Assembly (NCBI GenBank): GCA_944390105.1
Contig: CALXOV010000050.1
Location: 1-46,118, forward strand
Length of the DNA: 46,118 nucleotides
Direction of reading: 5' to 3'
From: an uncultured Succinivibrionaceae bacterium
GTDB lineage: Bacteria; Pseudomonadota; Gammaproteobacteria; Enterobacterales; Succinivibrionaceae
In this document: positions 1 through 7,281 of the stretch, one piece after another
Layout of the letters: each line of letters starts with the position of its first letter
Numbering within the stretch: position 1 is the stretch's first letter
Position numbers and translations under genes: made by a program
The notes under the pieces: model-generated
What the model saw: the letters and a program-made list of their open reading frames with translations, nothing else
Told to the model about the DNA's origin: nothing
Databases searched by the model: none

Positions 1-335
1 TCCGCACTAGGCAGCGTGGGGAAGCCTAGTACTAATGTTAAGGCCAAAGCCGGTCTTAACCGCGAGGTGCTCTCAGGGGCTTAGGCGAGGCGGCAGAACT
101 GCTTGAGTACAAGCAAAAGCTCAGAGGTGGGCTTCTCATTAAGATACCGGCGCAGTACACATCACAGAGCAGTGCGGTATGCGGACACGTCAGTAGAAAC
201 AGCCGCAGGACACCGGCTCTCTTTGTTTGTGAGCGCTGCGGACACGCGGCAAACGCCGACGAAAACGACGCAACGAACATTAGAAGGGCAGGACTTGCCC
301 GGATAGCCGGGATTGCAGACTTACTGAGGAGTTGA
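1..335 (+). pseudogene. tnpB: C-terminal part of an IS200/IS605-family TnpB (OrfB), frameshifted
   Basis: TnpB proteins are RNA-guided nucleases carried by IS200/IS605 elements. Reading from base 1 gives a stretch ending NVKAKAGLNREVLSGA and then a stop at 79-81. The match continues in another frame from about base 60: LGEAAELLEYK, RGGLLIKIPAQYTSQ, then CGHVSRN, a second knuckle CERCGHAANADENDATNI and a stop at 333-335. The zinc-ribbon and the NAD motif that carries the last RuvC aspartate are typical of the family. One missing base near 80 explains the frame break, and the first Cys of the first CxxC reads as Ser. The gene is therefore probably inactive. The 5' part and any tnpA lie outside the window. 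Confidence 0.85.
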
Positions 336-402
336 CTCCCGGAACCTGCCGGAGAGCGGCTTAAAAACCGCTCAGCTGGAAGAGGGGTGACTAATAAGTC
401 AA
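296..402 (+). ncRNA. Candidate omega RNA / right end of the IS605-type element
   Basis: The 3' end of tnpB and the bases after it hold a run of short hairpins: CCCGG-ATAG-CCGGG (298-311), CCGG-AACCTG-CCGG (339-352), GAGCGG...CCGCTC (354-373) and GACT-AATA-AGTC (389-400), then TCAA at 399-402. In IS605-type elements the guide RNA scaffold overlaps the tnpB 3' end and stops at the right end, and TCAA is the right cleavage tetranucleotide in IS608. By analogy the element would end at 402 and the guide would be read from 403 on. Function here is inference. Confidence 0.5.
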
Positions 403-490
403 ATTTTAAAGATTTCATAAAATTAACAATTTGAAATATAATCAAATTGATTTTAGGTTTCCTAATAGAAAGCCCCTATTGGTCACCCTC
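382..490. repeat. Imperfect inverted repeat flanking an AT-rich stretch
   Basis: GAGGGGTGACTAATAAG (382-398) is matched in inverted, slightly imperfect form by CTATTGGTCACCCTC (476-490). The 77 bases between are AT-rich and hold no gene. It could fold as a long hairpin downstream of flgT (minus strand) and of the tnpB remnant, or mark the scar of a lost element. Confidence 0.45.
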
Positions 491-496
491 AGGATG

Positions 497-1690
497 TCAC
501 TTTTCTTCTTCAAGTACCACAATATCATTGAGTGTCACACTAAGCGGGCGTTCGGATAGAGCTACCGGGCTTAAGCGGGAGGTTTCAGGAAACACTTCAC
601 TGACCTGATACAGACTGTCTGAGCGTTCAAAGCTGCGGAAACGGCGATGCTGACGGTCATAACTTTCACTTTGATGACTGACGCGAAATTTAAGCCCGGG
701 CTTTAGTCCATCTGAACTGCCTAAATTAATTAAGATGCTGTCGCCTTCATCCATGATGACGCGAGCTGCGGCTGGACGACAGGACAATATTGCGACAAGA
801 TCATCCGCGGCATCGGCGCACAGCTGGCGCAAGCGCTGTCCGTAGGATGAGTTTAAGAAGCGCTCTGAACGCAAATCGACGTAGCTGCCCTGCTTGAAAT
901 CCCAGTCAGCCTCGCCGCGGTAAGTTTGATTAAATATTAATGCACCGCTGTAAGTATGGTAGAGCATTAGATTGAACTCTAAGCTGCGCGTTTTTTTATA
1001 AATAAGCTGTTCTAAGAGATTATCGCCGCTCGTGGATAGCGCAGCTGAGCGTAATGTACCCACTAACAGAAACTGGGTCTGATAGTGATCAGCAATCTGC
1101 TCAAGCGCATCTAATTCAGCATAAGAGGGACCGGAGGAGTTGGGATTGACAAAAAATTTAAAGCGCTCCGGCGGTAGCAGACGAATAGAGGAGCTGCGGC
1201 TTAAGTCAGCGAACAGCTGATAGCCGACTTCATCTGGCAGGTCTTCAAGACCCACCGCTGTTTGATAAGCGCGATTGTCTGAAAAGCGAAAAATTAGCGG
1301 CAACACGGATTTGCGCACTTGGCTTAAGCTGCAGCTTGAGCTGCGTTTTTCATCGACAAAGGCACGCACTTTAACCGTAACCGCATTTAAGGTACGTTGC
1401 TCTTCAATGACGGAGATCTTGCGCAGCGGATTTGCGCTTTGAATATTGATGCGTTCCTGCATAAGCGTGCCGCTGCGCACTTCCTGTAAGGCGCTAATGT
1501 CGGCACCGGACTCCAGCATGATGTTGCGCAGAGCATCATCGATTGCCGCTTGGCGTGCACTTTGCACATCATCATTTTCAATTGCAGCCTCGCCGCTAGC
1601 TGTATACCACGCAGCATGCACGCTACCAAACGGCAGCAGCACGGCCACAAGCAGGGTACGCACGATGCGCTGCCACCATTTATGCCTCAT
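497..1690 (-). CDS. flgT: Flagellar assembly protein FlgT (H-ring)
   Basis: FlgT is the periplasmic H-ring protein that surrounds the basal body of sodium-driven polar flagella in Vibrio and relatives and helps place the T-ring and stator. The product has a signal peptide (about residues 1-26, ending SVHAAW), then the FlgT N-terminal pattern WYTASGEAAIENDDVQ..AR..AI.DALR, a middle domain and a C-terminal domain with LINLGSSDGLKPGLKFRV. At about 397 residues it is near the usual length. ATG at 1690 is chosen because GAGGAG lies just upstream; the open frame continues further upstream without a signal-peptide-like start. It is divergent from flgO, as in Vibrio. Confidence 0.85.
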   Translation of the reverse strand: MRHKWWQRIVRTLLVAVLLPFGSVHAAWYTASGEAAIENDDVQSARQAAIDDALRNIMLESGADISALQEVRSGTLMQERINIQSANPLRKISVIEEQRTLNAVTVKVRAFVDEKRSSSCSLSQVRKSVLPLIFRFSDNRAYQTAVGLEDLPDEVGYQLFADLSRSSSIRLLPPERFKFFVNPNSSGPSYAELDALEQIADHYQTQFLLVGTLRSAALSTSGDNLLEQLIYKKTRSLEFNLMLYHTYSGALIFNQTYRGEADWDFKQGSYVDLRSERFLNSSYGQRLRQLCADAADDLVAILSCRPAAARVIMDEGDSILINLGSSDGLKPGLKFRVSHQSESYDRQHRRFRSFERSDSLYQVSEVFPETSRLSPVALSERPLSVTLNDIVVLEEEK

Positions 1691-1805
1691 TGCCGTATCT
1701 CTCCTCATTAGTAAAGTGCACTTGGCACCTAATAAATATGGTACCTGAGCTTCAGCAATAAATATGCCGTTTTTATGACGCAACATTGACAAGACTTTAG
1801 ATAAG

Positions 1806-1822
1806 TTGGCATTTAGTTTGCA
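1806..1822 (+). promoter_or_regulatory. Sigma-54 (-24/-12) promoter for flgO-flgP
   Basis: TTGGCATTTAGTTTGCA matches the sigma-54 consensus TTGGCAyrN4TTGCA, with the GG and GC pairs separated by 10 bases. It ends about 40 bases before the flgO start. In Vibrio, flgOP belongs to the RpoN-dependent flagellar class, so the match of site and gene is convincing. An enhancer site for FlrA or FlrC was not identified. Confidence 0.75.
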
Positions 1823-1861
1823 TTATCTCAGACAGGAATTACCATAATAATGAGGCTCAGG

Positions 1862-2806
1862 ATGAAACAACGCGCTTTGATAACGGCACTCTTTGCCGCA
1901 GTGTTGCTTACCGCGGGATGTACGGCAAAAACTGCCTTACAGGATCCGCGCGTGTATGCCCAGCACGGCATGGAAATCAGCAGAATTGCCTCACAAATGG
2001 CAGATACCTTATACAATACCATGTATGAGCATTTGGCGCAGCAGCTGGTGGCCGACGGAGAAGTGGCTTCACGTGATCGCGTCAAAAATGTGACGATGCC
2101 GCAGGTGGCTGTTACTTCCTTTGTCGATACTGATACCTATGAAGCAGCCGGTCATTTAGGGCGTACTTTAGGGGAAATCTTTATTCATGAATTAAGTCTG
2201 CGACAGGTGGGGGTGCTTGAGTATAAGCTTACCGGCAGTCTGGCAGTAGGTAAGCAGGGAGAATATGTCTACAGCCGCGATTATAAGCAGCTGATGCAGA
2301 GCGTGCCGCTATCGCATCTATTAACCGGTACCATGACGCGTAATGCAGACGGCGTAGTACTGATTGCCAGAATCGTCAATTTACGCACGCATGAGGTCAT
2401 CGGCAGTGCGACCGGCTTTATTCCCTACGAGCTGCTGCCTTACTGTTACCGTACTCGTGCAAGCGGCTGTAGCCTTGGCAATATCGCTGAATATGCCGTT
2501 CCCGGGGACAAAGTTGCAAGCACGCGAACAGCAAACTCCACTAAAGCTAACAATAGCCCGATGAGCAGCCAAGCGGTTTCGAGCAGTACAGCGGCCAGTC
2601 CGGCGCTATCTTCTAGGGTTTATGGCCCAACTTCACAGGGCAATTATCCGCAGTTCAAACAGGAGCAGAACGGTCCTTTAGGCGGTGATTGGTACGGCGG
2701 TAGTGCTGACAGCGTGATTTACCCGGCGCACAGTTATTTAGATGAGCAGCGTTTAGTACGCGATGTGCACGATGAAAGTCAGTATCAGCGTTTGCGTGAG
2801 CGCTAG
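1862..2806 (+). CDS. flgO: Flagellar outer-membrane lipoprotein FlgO
   Basis: FlgO is an outer-membrane lipoprotein needed for stability of the sheathed polar flagellum and works with FlgP and FlgT. The protein starts with a lipoprotein signal ending LLTAGC (Cys about residue 20). The FlgO domain follows: RVKNVTMPQVAVTSFVD, then GRTLGEIFIHELSLRQVGVLEYK and LTGTMTRNADGVVLIARIVN. After about residue 215 comes a Ser/Thr/Ala-rich tail that is longer than in Vibrio (314 residues here). ATG at 1862 begins a normal lipoprotein signal; an in-frame ATG at 1850 adds only four residues. flgP follows after 13 bases. Confidence 0.85.
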   Translation: MKQRALITALFAAVLLTAGCTAKTALQDPRVYAQHGMEISRIASQMADTLYNTMYEHLAQQLVADGEVASRDRVKNVTMPQVAVTSFVDTDTYEAAGHLGRTLGEIFIHELSLRQVGVLEYKLTGSLAVGKQGEYVYSRDYKQLMQSVPLSHLLTGTMTRNADGVVLIARIVNLRTHEVIGSATGFIPYELLPYCYRTRASGCSLGNIAEYAVPGDKVASTRTANSTKANNSPMSSQAVSSSTAASPALSSRVYGPTSQGNYPQFKQEQNGPLGGDWYGGSADSVIYPAHSYLDEQRLVRDVHDESQYQRLRER

Positions 2807-2819
2807 GGAGGCACACAAT

Positions 2820-3281
2820 ATGAATAAATGGCTGCAGACAATAGTAGTAACGGTAGGACTGCTGTCGCTTATCGGATGCTCTAATTTTTTAAGTTCCAGT
2901 ACGGTATCGCGTTCCTTATTGTACGTCGATGACGGCGTCAGCGAGCCGGAGCATTTTCCGATTCTGCATGCAACTGGTTATGCGGTAATTTCACAACAGC
3001 GAGGGCCTTCGGCAACGCAAAAAACACTACAGGCGATGCGGGCATCGAAAGTGGAGGCCTATCGTGAGCTTACCGAACAGGTTTACGGCGTGTATATACA
3101 AGGCGCGTCGGCGCAGGCGCGCAGTATTGAACGTAACGATAACGTATCGGCTGAAGTTGACGGCATTCTGCAAGGGGCACGCGTAATTCGTCAGTACCCG
3201 CTGGCTGACACTTATGTGACTGAAGTCGAGCTGGATACACAGGTTTTATACGATTTATATCAGCTGCGCGGCGCGCTATAG
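2820..3281 (+). CDS. flgP: Flagellar outer-membrane lipoprotein FlgP
   Basis: FlgP forms an outer-membrane-associated ring of the polar flagellum. The 153-residue product has a lipobox LSLIGC (Cys about residue 20) and the family's LPP20-like region: ATGYAVISQQ, MRASKVEAYRELTEQVYGV and VTEVELD. The start at 2820 has GGGAGG six bases upstream; an open frame from 2763 only overlaps flgO. It is co-transcribed with flgO and probably with flgN, 21 bases downstream. Confidence 0.85.
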   Translation: MNKWLQTIVVTVGLLSLIGCSNFLSSSTVSRSLLYVDDGVSEPEHFPILHATGYAVISQQRGPSATQKTLQAMRASKVEAYRELTEQVYGVYIQGASAQARSIERNDNVSAEVDGILQGARVIRQYPLADTYVTEVELDTQVLYDLYQLRGAL

Positions 3282-3302
3282 CCGCAGCTTTAGGAGATCA
3301 TG

Positions 3303-3773
3303 ATGTTTAAGAAGTTAAATCGCACGAGTAGAGCTGCAGCGATGCAGGTGCGGCCATTAATTGATTACTTAATAGAGCAGAATAATCTGCTCGATGAAAT
3401 TGGTCGCGTGTTGGCCCGCGAAAATCGCGCGATAAGTGCGCGTAACGTCGAGGATCTGACGGCGGTCACAGAGCGCAAATCTCAGCTGATGCTGACGTTG
3501 CAGCAAAATGATCAGAAAATCAAGTTGCACCCGGATGCCGTAAAGCTCAAAGGCGAGTATGCGCAGCATGTACATGTCTTAAAGTTAAAGCTGACTGAGT
3601 GCAAACGGCGCAATGAAGTTAACGGTAAACTGATCCGCTTGTGTCAAGCTTCATGCCGTCGCCTGAGTGCGATGTTGATGGGGGTACGTGATAAGCTTAC
3701 GGCTTCTATGACTTATACGGATAAAGGCTCCGTTAACGCTCGTTCACCGTTGCGCGTTAGTGTTCAGGCCTAA
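3303..3773 (+). CDS. flgN: Flagellar export chaperone FlgN
   Basis: FlgN is the cytoplasmic chaperone of the hook-filament junction proteins FlgK and FlgL. The 156-residue, mostly helical product has the FlgN pattern: LIEQNNLLDEIGRVLARE near residues 25-42, then AVTERKSQLMLTLQQNDQ. Two adjacent ATGs occur at 3300 and 3303; the second is better spaced from TAGGAG. In Vibrio flgN lies in the same neighbourhood, normally beside flgM, which here is separated from it by an ssb-like gene. Confidence 0.75.
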   Translation: MFKKLNRTSRAAAMQVRPLIDYLIEQNNLLDEIGRVLARENRAISARNVEDLTAVTERKSQLMLTLQQNDQKIKLHPDAVKLKGEYAQHVHVLKLKLTECKRRNEVNGKLIRLCQASCRRLSAMLMGVRDKLTASMTYTDKGSVNARSPLRVSVQA

Positions 3774-3793
3774 GTTTAAGTTACGTTTTCTAA

Positions 3794-3835
3794 GGTACCG
3801 TCAGTCCTGACGGTACCGAACATTTTATTGTTTTT
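3794..3835 (+). terminator. Likely terminator after flgN
   Basis: GGTACCGTCAG (3794-3804) and CTGACGGTACC (3807-3817) form an 11-base perfect stem, followed after a few bases by a T-rich run (TTTTATTGTTTTT). It closes the flgO-flgP-flgN unit. The T-run is not immediately adjacent, so termination strength is uncertain. Confidence 0.6.
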
Positions 3836-4001
3836 CCTCCTTATTTTTGCTGTTTCATTTAAAACACGCTGTATTTGTCGGTCCCTATGTGCGGATGAAA
3901 GCGTGGTTTTTCTACCCATTTTGGGTAGATTTTGCCTGCCGACTCTATCTTTACTTTTCTGTATGCTGAATGCATGGATGAGCCAATTACAGAGGGTGTA
4001 A

Positions 4002-4364
4002 ATGATGCAGAACAATCATGTGACGTTAATAGGGGAAGTCGTATCTAACGGCGTAGAGCGCGTACGTACCCGCAACGGCGGTATGCGTATGCACTTTACG
4101 CTCAAGACTACAGAAGTGTGGTATGCCAAGGATCCAGCTGCGCGGCGTGAACATGTGGAATATCACCGCGTGGTAATGTTTGACAACGGTACCGGGCATT
4201 CATGGGGGGTGAGCCCTAATTTGATTAAGCGCGGCAAGCGACTTTTGGTCAGCGGACGCATTCATTATCGGCTGATTACTGATGATGCTGGTATGCCTTT
4301 GCATGTAGAGACTGATATTCAGGCCGACGGCGTAGAAGGACTGGTTTCAGCCGATGCCGCTTAA
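4002..4364 (+). CDS. Single-stranded DNA-binding (SSB-family) OB-fold protein, tail-less
   Basis: The 120-residue product is an SSB-type OB fold: VTLIGEVV at residues 7-14, RTRNGGMRMHFTLKTTEVW, EHVEYHRVVMF, and LIKRGKRLLVSGRIHYR. Housekeeping SSB proteins are about 170 residues and end in a disordered linker and an acidic tip (DDDIPF-like) that recruits repair partners; both are absent here. It is therefore a paralogue or accessory SSB or a PriB-like relative. It sits between flgN and flgM with its own upstream region of 228 bases and GAGGG before the ATG. Its role is unknown; a link to motility is only positional. Confidence 0.7.
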   Translation: MMQNNHVTLIGEVVSNGVERVRTRNGGMRMHFTLKTTEVWYAKDPAARREHVEYHRVVMFDNGTGHSWGVSPNLIKRGKRLLVSGRIHYRLITDDAGMPLHVETDIQADGVEGLVSADAA

Positions 4365-4596
4365 CTGAAAGTCAAGATACAACTAAGACTGCATGCTGTA
4401 ATTTAATGGTTGGATGAGTAGCGTAAAAAGAAGATAAATAGTAGGTACGCCGCCTGCAGACTGCAGTTCGCGGCAACACATCGACATAAGGTACAGATCG
4501 TAAGTGAAATCTGATATTTTGCGCCGCACCAGATAAATGATTTTTTGTACTGTTGCGGCTTTTTTGCACTCGTCTATGTTTGCTCTTAAGGGCAAT

Positions 4597-4920
4597 TTAA
4601 GCAAAAATTGACGACAGCTCGTCTTCAGCGTCAATAATGTGGTTAGCAACGCTGTCGTAATTAATGGTATAGCTACCGTCGGCCAGCGCCTGACGTAGGG
4701 CATTAATTTTGTCAAGATCCATGCCGTCATCGGCCTGCGCTTTAGCGGTGGCCCGGGCCAAAGTTTGGGCTTGCGCGGTCAGCTCAACAGCATCCGTGCG
4801 GCTTGACGAGACTTCACCGCTGGCAGTGGCGGCAAGTTGGCCTTGTTTGTGGCTGACCCTGCCGACAGTTTTTTCGGGCATGGTCTGCAGCGCACGATCA
4901 CTTAAAATATCGATTGCCAT
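4597..4920 (-). CDS. flgM: Negative regulator of flagellin synthesis FlgM (anti-sigma-28)
   Basis: FlgM binds FliA (sigma-28) and blocks late flagellar transcription until it is exported through the completed hook. The 107-residue product has a loose N-terminus starting MAIDIL and a C-terminal sigma-binding region with DLDKINALRQALADGSYTINYDSVANHII, the family signature. GAGGG stands before the ATG. It is followed downstream by a gene-free 232 bases (4365-4596) in which I see nothing reliable. It lies downstream of flgA on the same strand but 295 bases away. Confidence 0.85.
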   Translation of the reverse strand: MAIDILSDRALQTMPEKTVGRVSHKQGQLAATASGEVSSSRTDAVELTAQAQTLARATAKAQADDGMDLDKINALRQALADGSYTINYDSVANHIIDAEDELSSIFA

Positions 4921-5086
4921 GATGCTACCCTCAATATTTTCTTAATTATCTTTCTCAATTCCTGAACGCCAAAGCGTAGCTTACGCTTTTTGCTTTATAT
5001 TGTTAACGGAGCTTCCGCGTAAAACTTAAGCAAAATTTTAACTTTCTTTTAAGCTACACGCAAAGCATTGCCGTGAAAATAAGCAA

Positions 5087-5122
5087 AGCTCTAACGAACG
5101 CTCCTGCCCGTTCGTTAGAGCT
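5087..5122 (-). terminator. Strong hairpin downstream of flgA
   Basis: AGCTCTAACGAACG (5087-5100) and CGTTCGTTAGAGCT (5109-5122) make a perfect 14-base stem with an 8-base loop. On the minus strand it is followed by TTGCTTATTTT, so it probably ends the flgA transcript. A smaller hairpin (GAAAAC-AAGG-GTTTTC, 5125-5140) is next to it. The whole flgM-flgA gap (4921-5215) holds no gene. Confidence 0.55.
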
Positions 5123-5215
5123 GAGAAAACAAGGGTTTTCCTGCCCTGATGCTTTATTAACGGACTTGAGCGAAGATTCTTTAAAGTTTTCTGCAAAAAT
5201 TTATGCTAAAGCCGC

Positions 5216-5920
5216 CTAAAGCTCAATTAATACTGTGGAATGATCGAGTACGCGGGCAATCACCGTCTTTTTGGAGCGGGTATTCTGCACCTTAATGCTA
5301 TCATCGACATTGCCGTCCTCCATTGCCACCCCTGACGTCTTCAGGCTAAGCGTTCCTTTGTGGGCCACAATCTGTACTTTATCGCCTTTGCAGATAACGC
5401 ACAGGCTCTGTGGAGCAAATACACCGCCCGCGCGGATGTCACGTTTTAACTTAGAGCCGATCAGCTGGTGGCTATCGTTTATGGCAAATGAATTCTGTCT
5501 TGCGTCAGGCACAAAAGTGCGGCTGATGTCAGCTTCATTTAAGATCGTGTCCTTAGGCAGATCGCGTGCGGCTGTAAGCTTAGCAATATAGCGTTCGGCT
5601 TTAACCGGCACGTAGACGGTGTAGGGATTATCTGGGCGCGCGCAGACTATTTTGACCGTATTGTTTTCACGAATTTCACTGCCCTGTAGCTGTGCAGTCA
5701 AATAGCCGGTACATTTGCCGCCATAGTCTTTGTCCGCGCGTACTCGCCCGGCGGTGACCTCTATTTTTACGTCAGGCGGCAGGTTAGTAAATTGTGCCAA
5801 AATGTATTGTTCGGCGGCGTGTTGCAGAAAATCTGCCTCAGCTTGACTTGCCGATGCACTAGGGGTTAAGAAGCAGAGCAGGCCTGCCGTTAATATAAAA
5901 GAACGTACTATCTGCAGCAT
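5216..5920 (-). CDS. flgA: Flagellar P-ring assembly chaperone FlgA
   Basis: FlgA is the periplasmic chaperone that helps FlgI assemble into the P-ring. The 234-residue product has a signal peptide (residues 1-24, ending ASAS) and a C-terminal SAF-type domain: LTAARDLPKDTILNEADIS, LIGSKLKRDIRAGGVFAPQSL and DKVQIVAHKGTLSLKTSGVAMEDG. CAGGAG precedes the ATG. It is divergent from cheV, the arrangement known from Vibrio. Confidence 0.9.
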   Translation of the reverse strand: MLQIVRSFILTAGLLCFLTPSASASQAEADFLQHAAEQYILAQFTNLPPDVKIEVTAGRVRADKDYGGKCTGYLTAQLQGSEIRENNTVKIVCARPDNPYTVYVPVKAERYIAKLTAARDLPKDTILNEADISRTFVPDARQNSFAINDSHQLIGSKLKRDIRAGGVFAPQSLCVICKGDKVQIVAHKGTLSLKTSGVAMEDGNVDDSIKVQNTRSKKTVIARVLDHSTVLIEL

Positions 5921-6066
5921 GGGTGCTCCTGTTGCTTAGATTTAAGTGAAATCTGTGATTTAGAAAGAAGTATGCTGCCTAATTTTAACGCTAAACTGTG
6001 CTAAGATATGGCAAGTATTAGTTTTTTGTCAAATTATTGACATAATTTTACGAAGGATAGTTTCTC

Positions 6067-7050
6067 ATGGCCGGAGTAATGGACAGCGTTAACCAGCTTA
6101 CTGAGCTGGTAGGGCAAAACCGCATGGAGCTTCTGCTCTTCAGACTTTCCGGACTTAATCAACGCTACGGCATTAACGTTTTTAAAGTACGCGAGGTATT
6201 AGCTTGTCCGCGGCTTACGGTGATGCCTAAGCTTCATCAGTATGTTATGGGCATCGCGCATATCCGCGGGCAAACTTTGTCGGTGATTGATTTAGCGTAT
6301 GCCATCGGCGGACGCCCAACCAAGGATATCAGCAATCATTTCATTATTATTGCCGAATATAATCGCTCCACTCATGCGTTCTTAGTGTCTAGCGTCGAGC
6401 GTATTCTCAATATGAATTGGAGCAAGATTATGCCGCCGCCCAAAGGCGCAGGCCACAGCAATTACATGACTGCGGTTACCGAAATCGATAATGAATTAGT
6501 AGAAATCTTAGATGTTGAGAAGATCCTTGATGAGATTTCTCCCAATACTGTGTCTGTTAGTACTGATATTCAAAGCAAGGCCGCAGCGGCAGGGGAGAAA
6601 CTTCCTGAACATGTCAAAGTGCTGGTGGCTGATGACTCGAAGGTGGCTATCAAGCAGGTTGAGCGTGCGATGAAGGATATCGGTATTGAAGTCCAAAAGG
6701 CCGCCGACGGTCGTGAGGCTTTAGAACTATTGCGGGTTGCTGCGGCGAATGGACCTGTTCGCAATACTTATGCTTTGGTGATCTCCGACGTTGAAATGCC
6801 GGAAATGGACGGTTACACCTTGTGCGCTTCGATTCGTCAGGATCCGGTACTTAAAGATTTGTATGTAATTTTGCACACCTCATTGTCTGGCGTATTCAAT
6901 CAGAGCATGGTGAGTAAAGCCGGTGCCAATGATTTTATTCCGAAGTTCAATCCCGATGAATTAGCCAGTGCCGTGGAGCGCGGTATTAAATCCATGCAAT
7001 CAGGTATCTCGGGGGCTGACTGCATTATGGACAGCAAGCAGAAAAAGTAG
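6067..7050 (+). CDS. cheV: Chemotaxis coupling protein CheV (CheW-REC)
   Basis: CheV links chemoreceptors to CheA like CheW and has a receiver domain that CheA phosphorylates for adaptation. Residues about 15-165 are the CheW domain (FRLSGLNQRYGINVFKVREV; GIAHIRGQTLSVIDL). Residues about 183-310 are the receiver with the acidic pair D189-D190, phospho-acceptor D241 (VISDVEMPEMDGY) and K293. The 327 residues are normal for the family. GAAGGA lies upstream of the ATG. Confidence 0.9.
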   Translation: MAGVMDSVNQLTELVGQNRMELLLFRLSGLNQRYGINVFKVREVLACPRLTVMPKLHQYVMGIAHIRGQTLSVIDLAYAIGGRPTKDISNHFIIIAEYNRSTHAFLVSSVERILNMNWSKIMPPPKGAGHSNYMTAVTEIDNELVEILDVEKILDEISPNTVSVSTDIQSKAAAAGEKLPEHVKVLVADDSKVAIKQVERAMKDIGIEVQKAADGREALELLRVAAANGPVRNTYALVISDVEMPEMDGYTLCASIRQDPVLKDLYVILHTSLSGVFNQSMVSKAGANDFIPKFNPDELASAVERGIKSMQSGISGADCIMDSKQKK

Positions 7051-7164
7051 TTTTTTTGACACACAAAAGCGTGAGGCACGCTGTAATTTCTGCACTACAG
7101 ATCTGCGCTCTGCATCTTAAGTTTTATAATGAATAACGCAGAGCATATTTTGGCTTCAAGGAGA

Positions 7165-7247
7165 GACGGCCCTTAAGCGGTGTGCACCGTCAGGCTGGCA
7201 GGCTGAGTCCTGCGTTTTTTCGGCAAAGCCCAGGCTTGATGTAAGCC
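7165..7247 (+). promoter_or_regulatory. Structured leader upstream of cheR with an intrinsic-terminator-like hairpin
   Basis: The 231-base gap between cheV and cheR holds a succession of hairpins. GACGG (7165-7169) pairs with CCGTC (7187-7191), or alternatively CGGTG/CACCG inside it. GCAGG-CTGAGT-CCTGC (7198-7213) is followed by GTTTTTT, which looks like an intrinsic terminator. GGCTT-GATGT-AAGCC (7233-7247) follows. A terminator ahead of the cheR start could simply end cheV or act as an attenuator or riboswitch platform. The known cyclic-di-GMP aptamer consensus is not clearly present. Confidence 0.5.
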
Positions 7248-7281
7248 GAAGGCAGTAATGGCATGTTAAGAATAATTAAAA

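Noticed and set aside
56..445. 129-residue open frame on the minus strand
   Set aside because: It is antisense to the tnpB remnant, whose plus-strand frames give clear family motifs.
4383..4730. 115-residue open frame on the minus strand overlapping the flgM 3' end
   Set aside because: It reads flgM DNA in another frame; no motif and no Shine-Dalgarno sequence.
4921..5215. Sigma-28 promoter for flgM
   Set aside because: Only isolated half-sites (a GATAA piece or a TAAAGTTT on the wrong strand) were found, without correct spacing.
7150..7260. Cyclic-di-GMP-I riboswitch before cheR
   Set aside because: Only a short GCAAAGCC-like piece matches; the AGGGCAAACC strand and the receptor helix are not evident, so it is kept as an unassigned leader.
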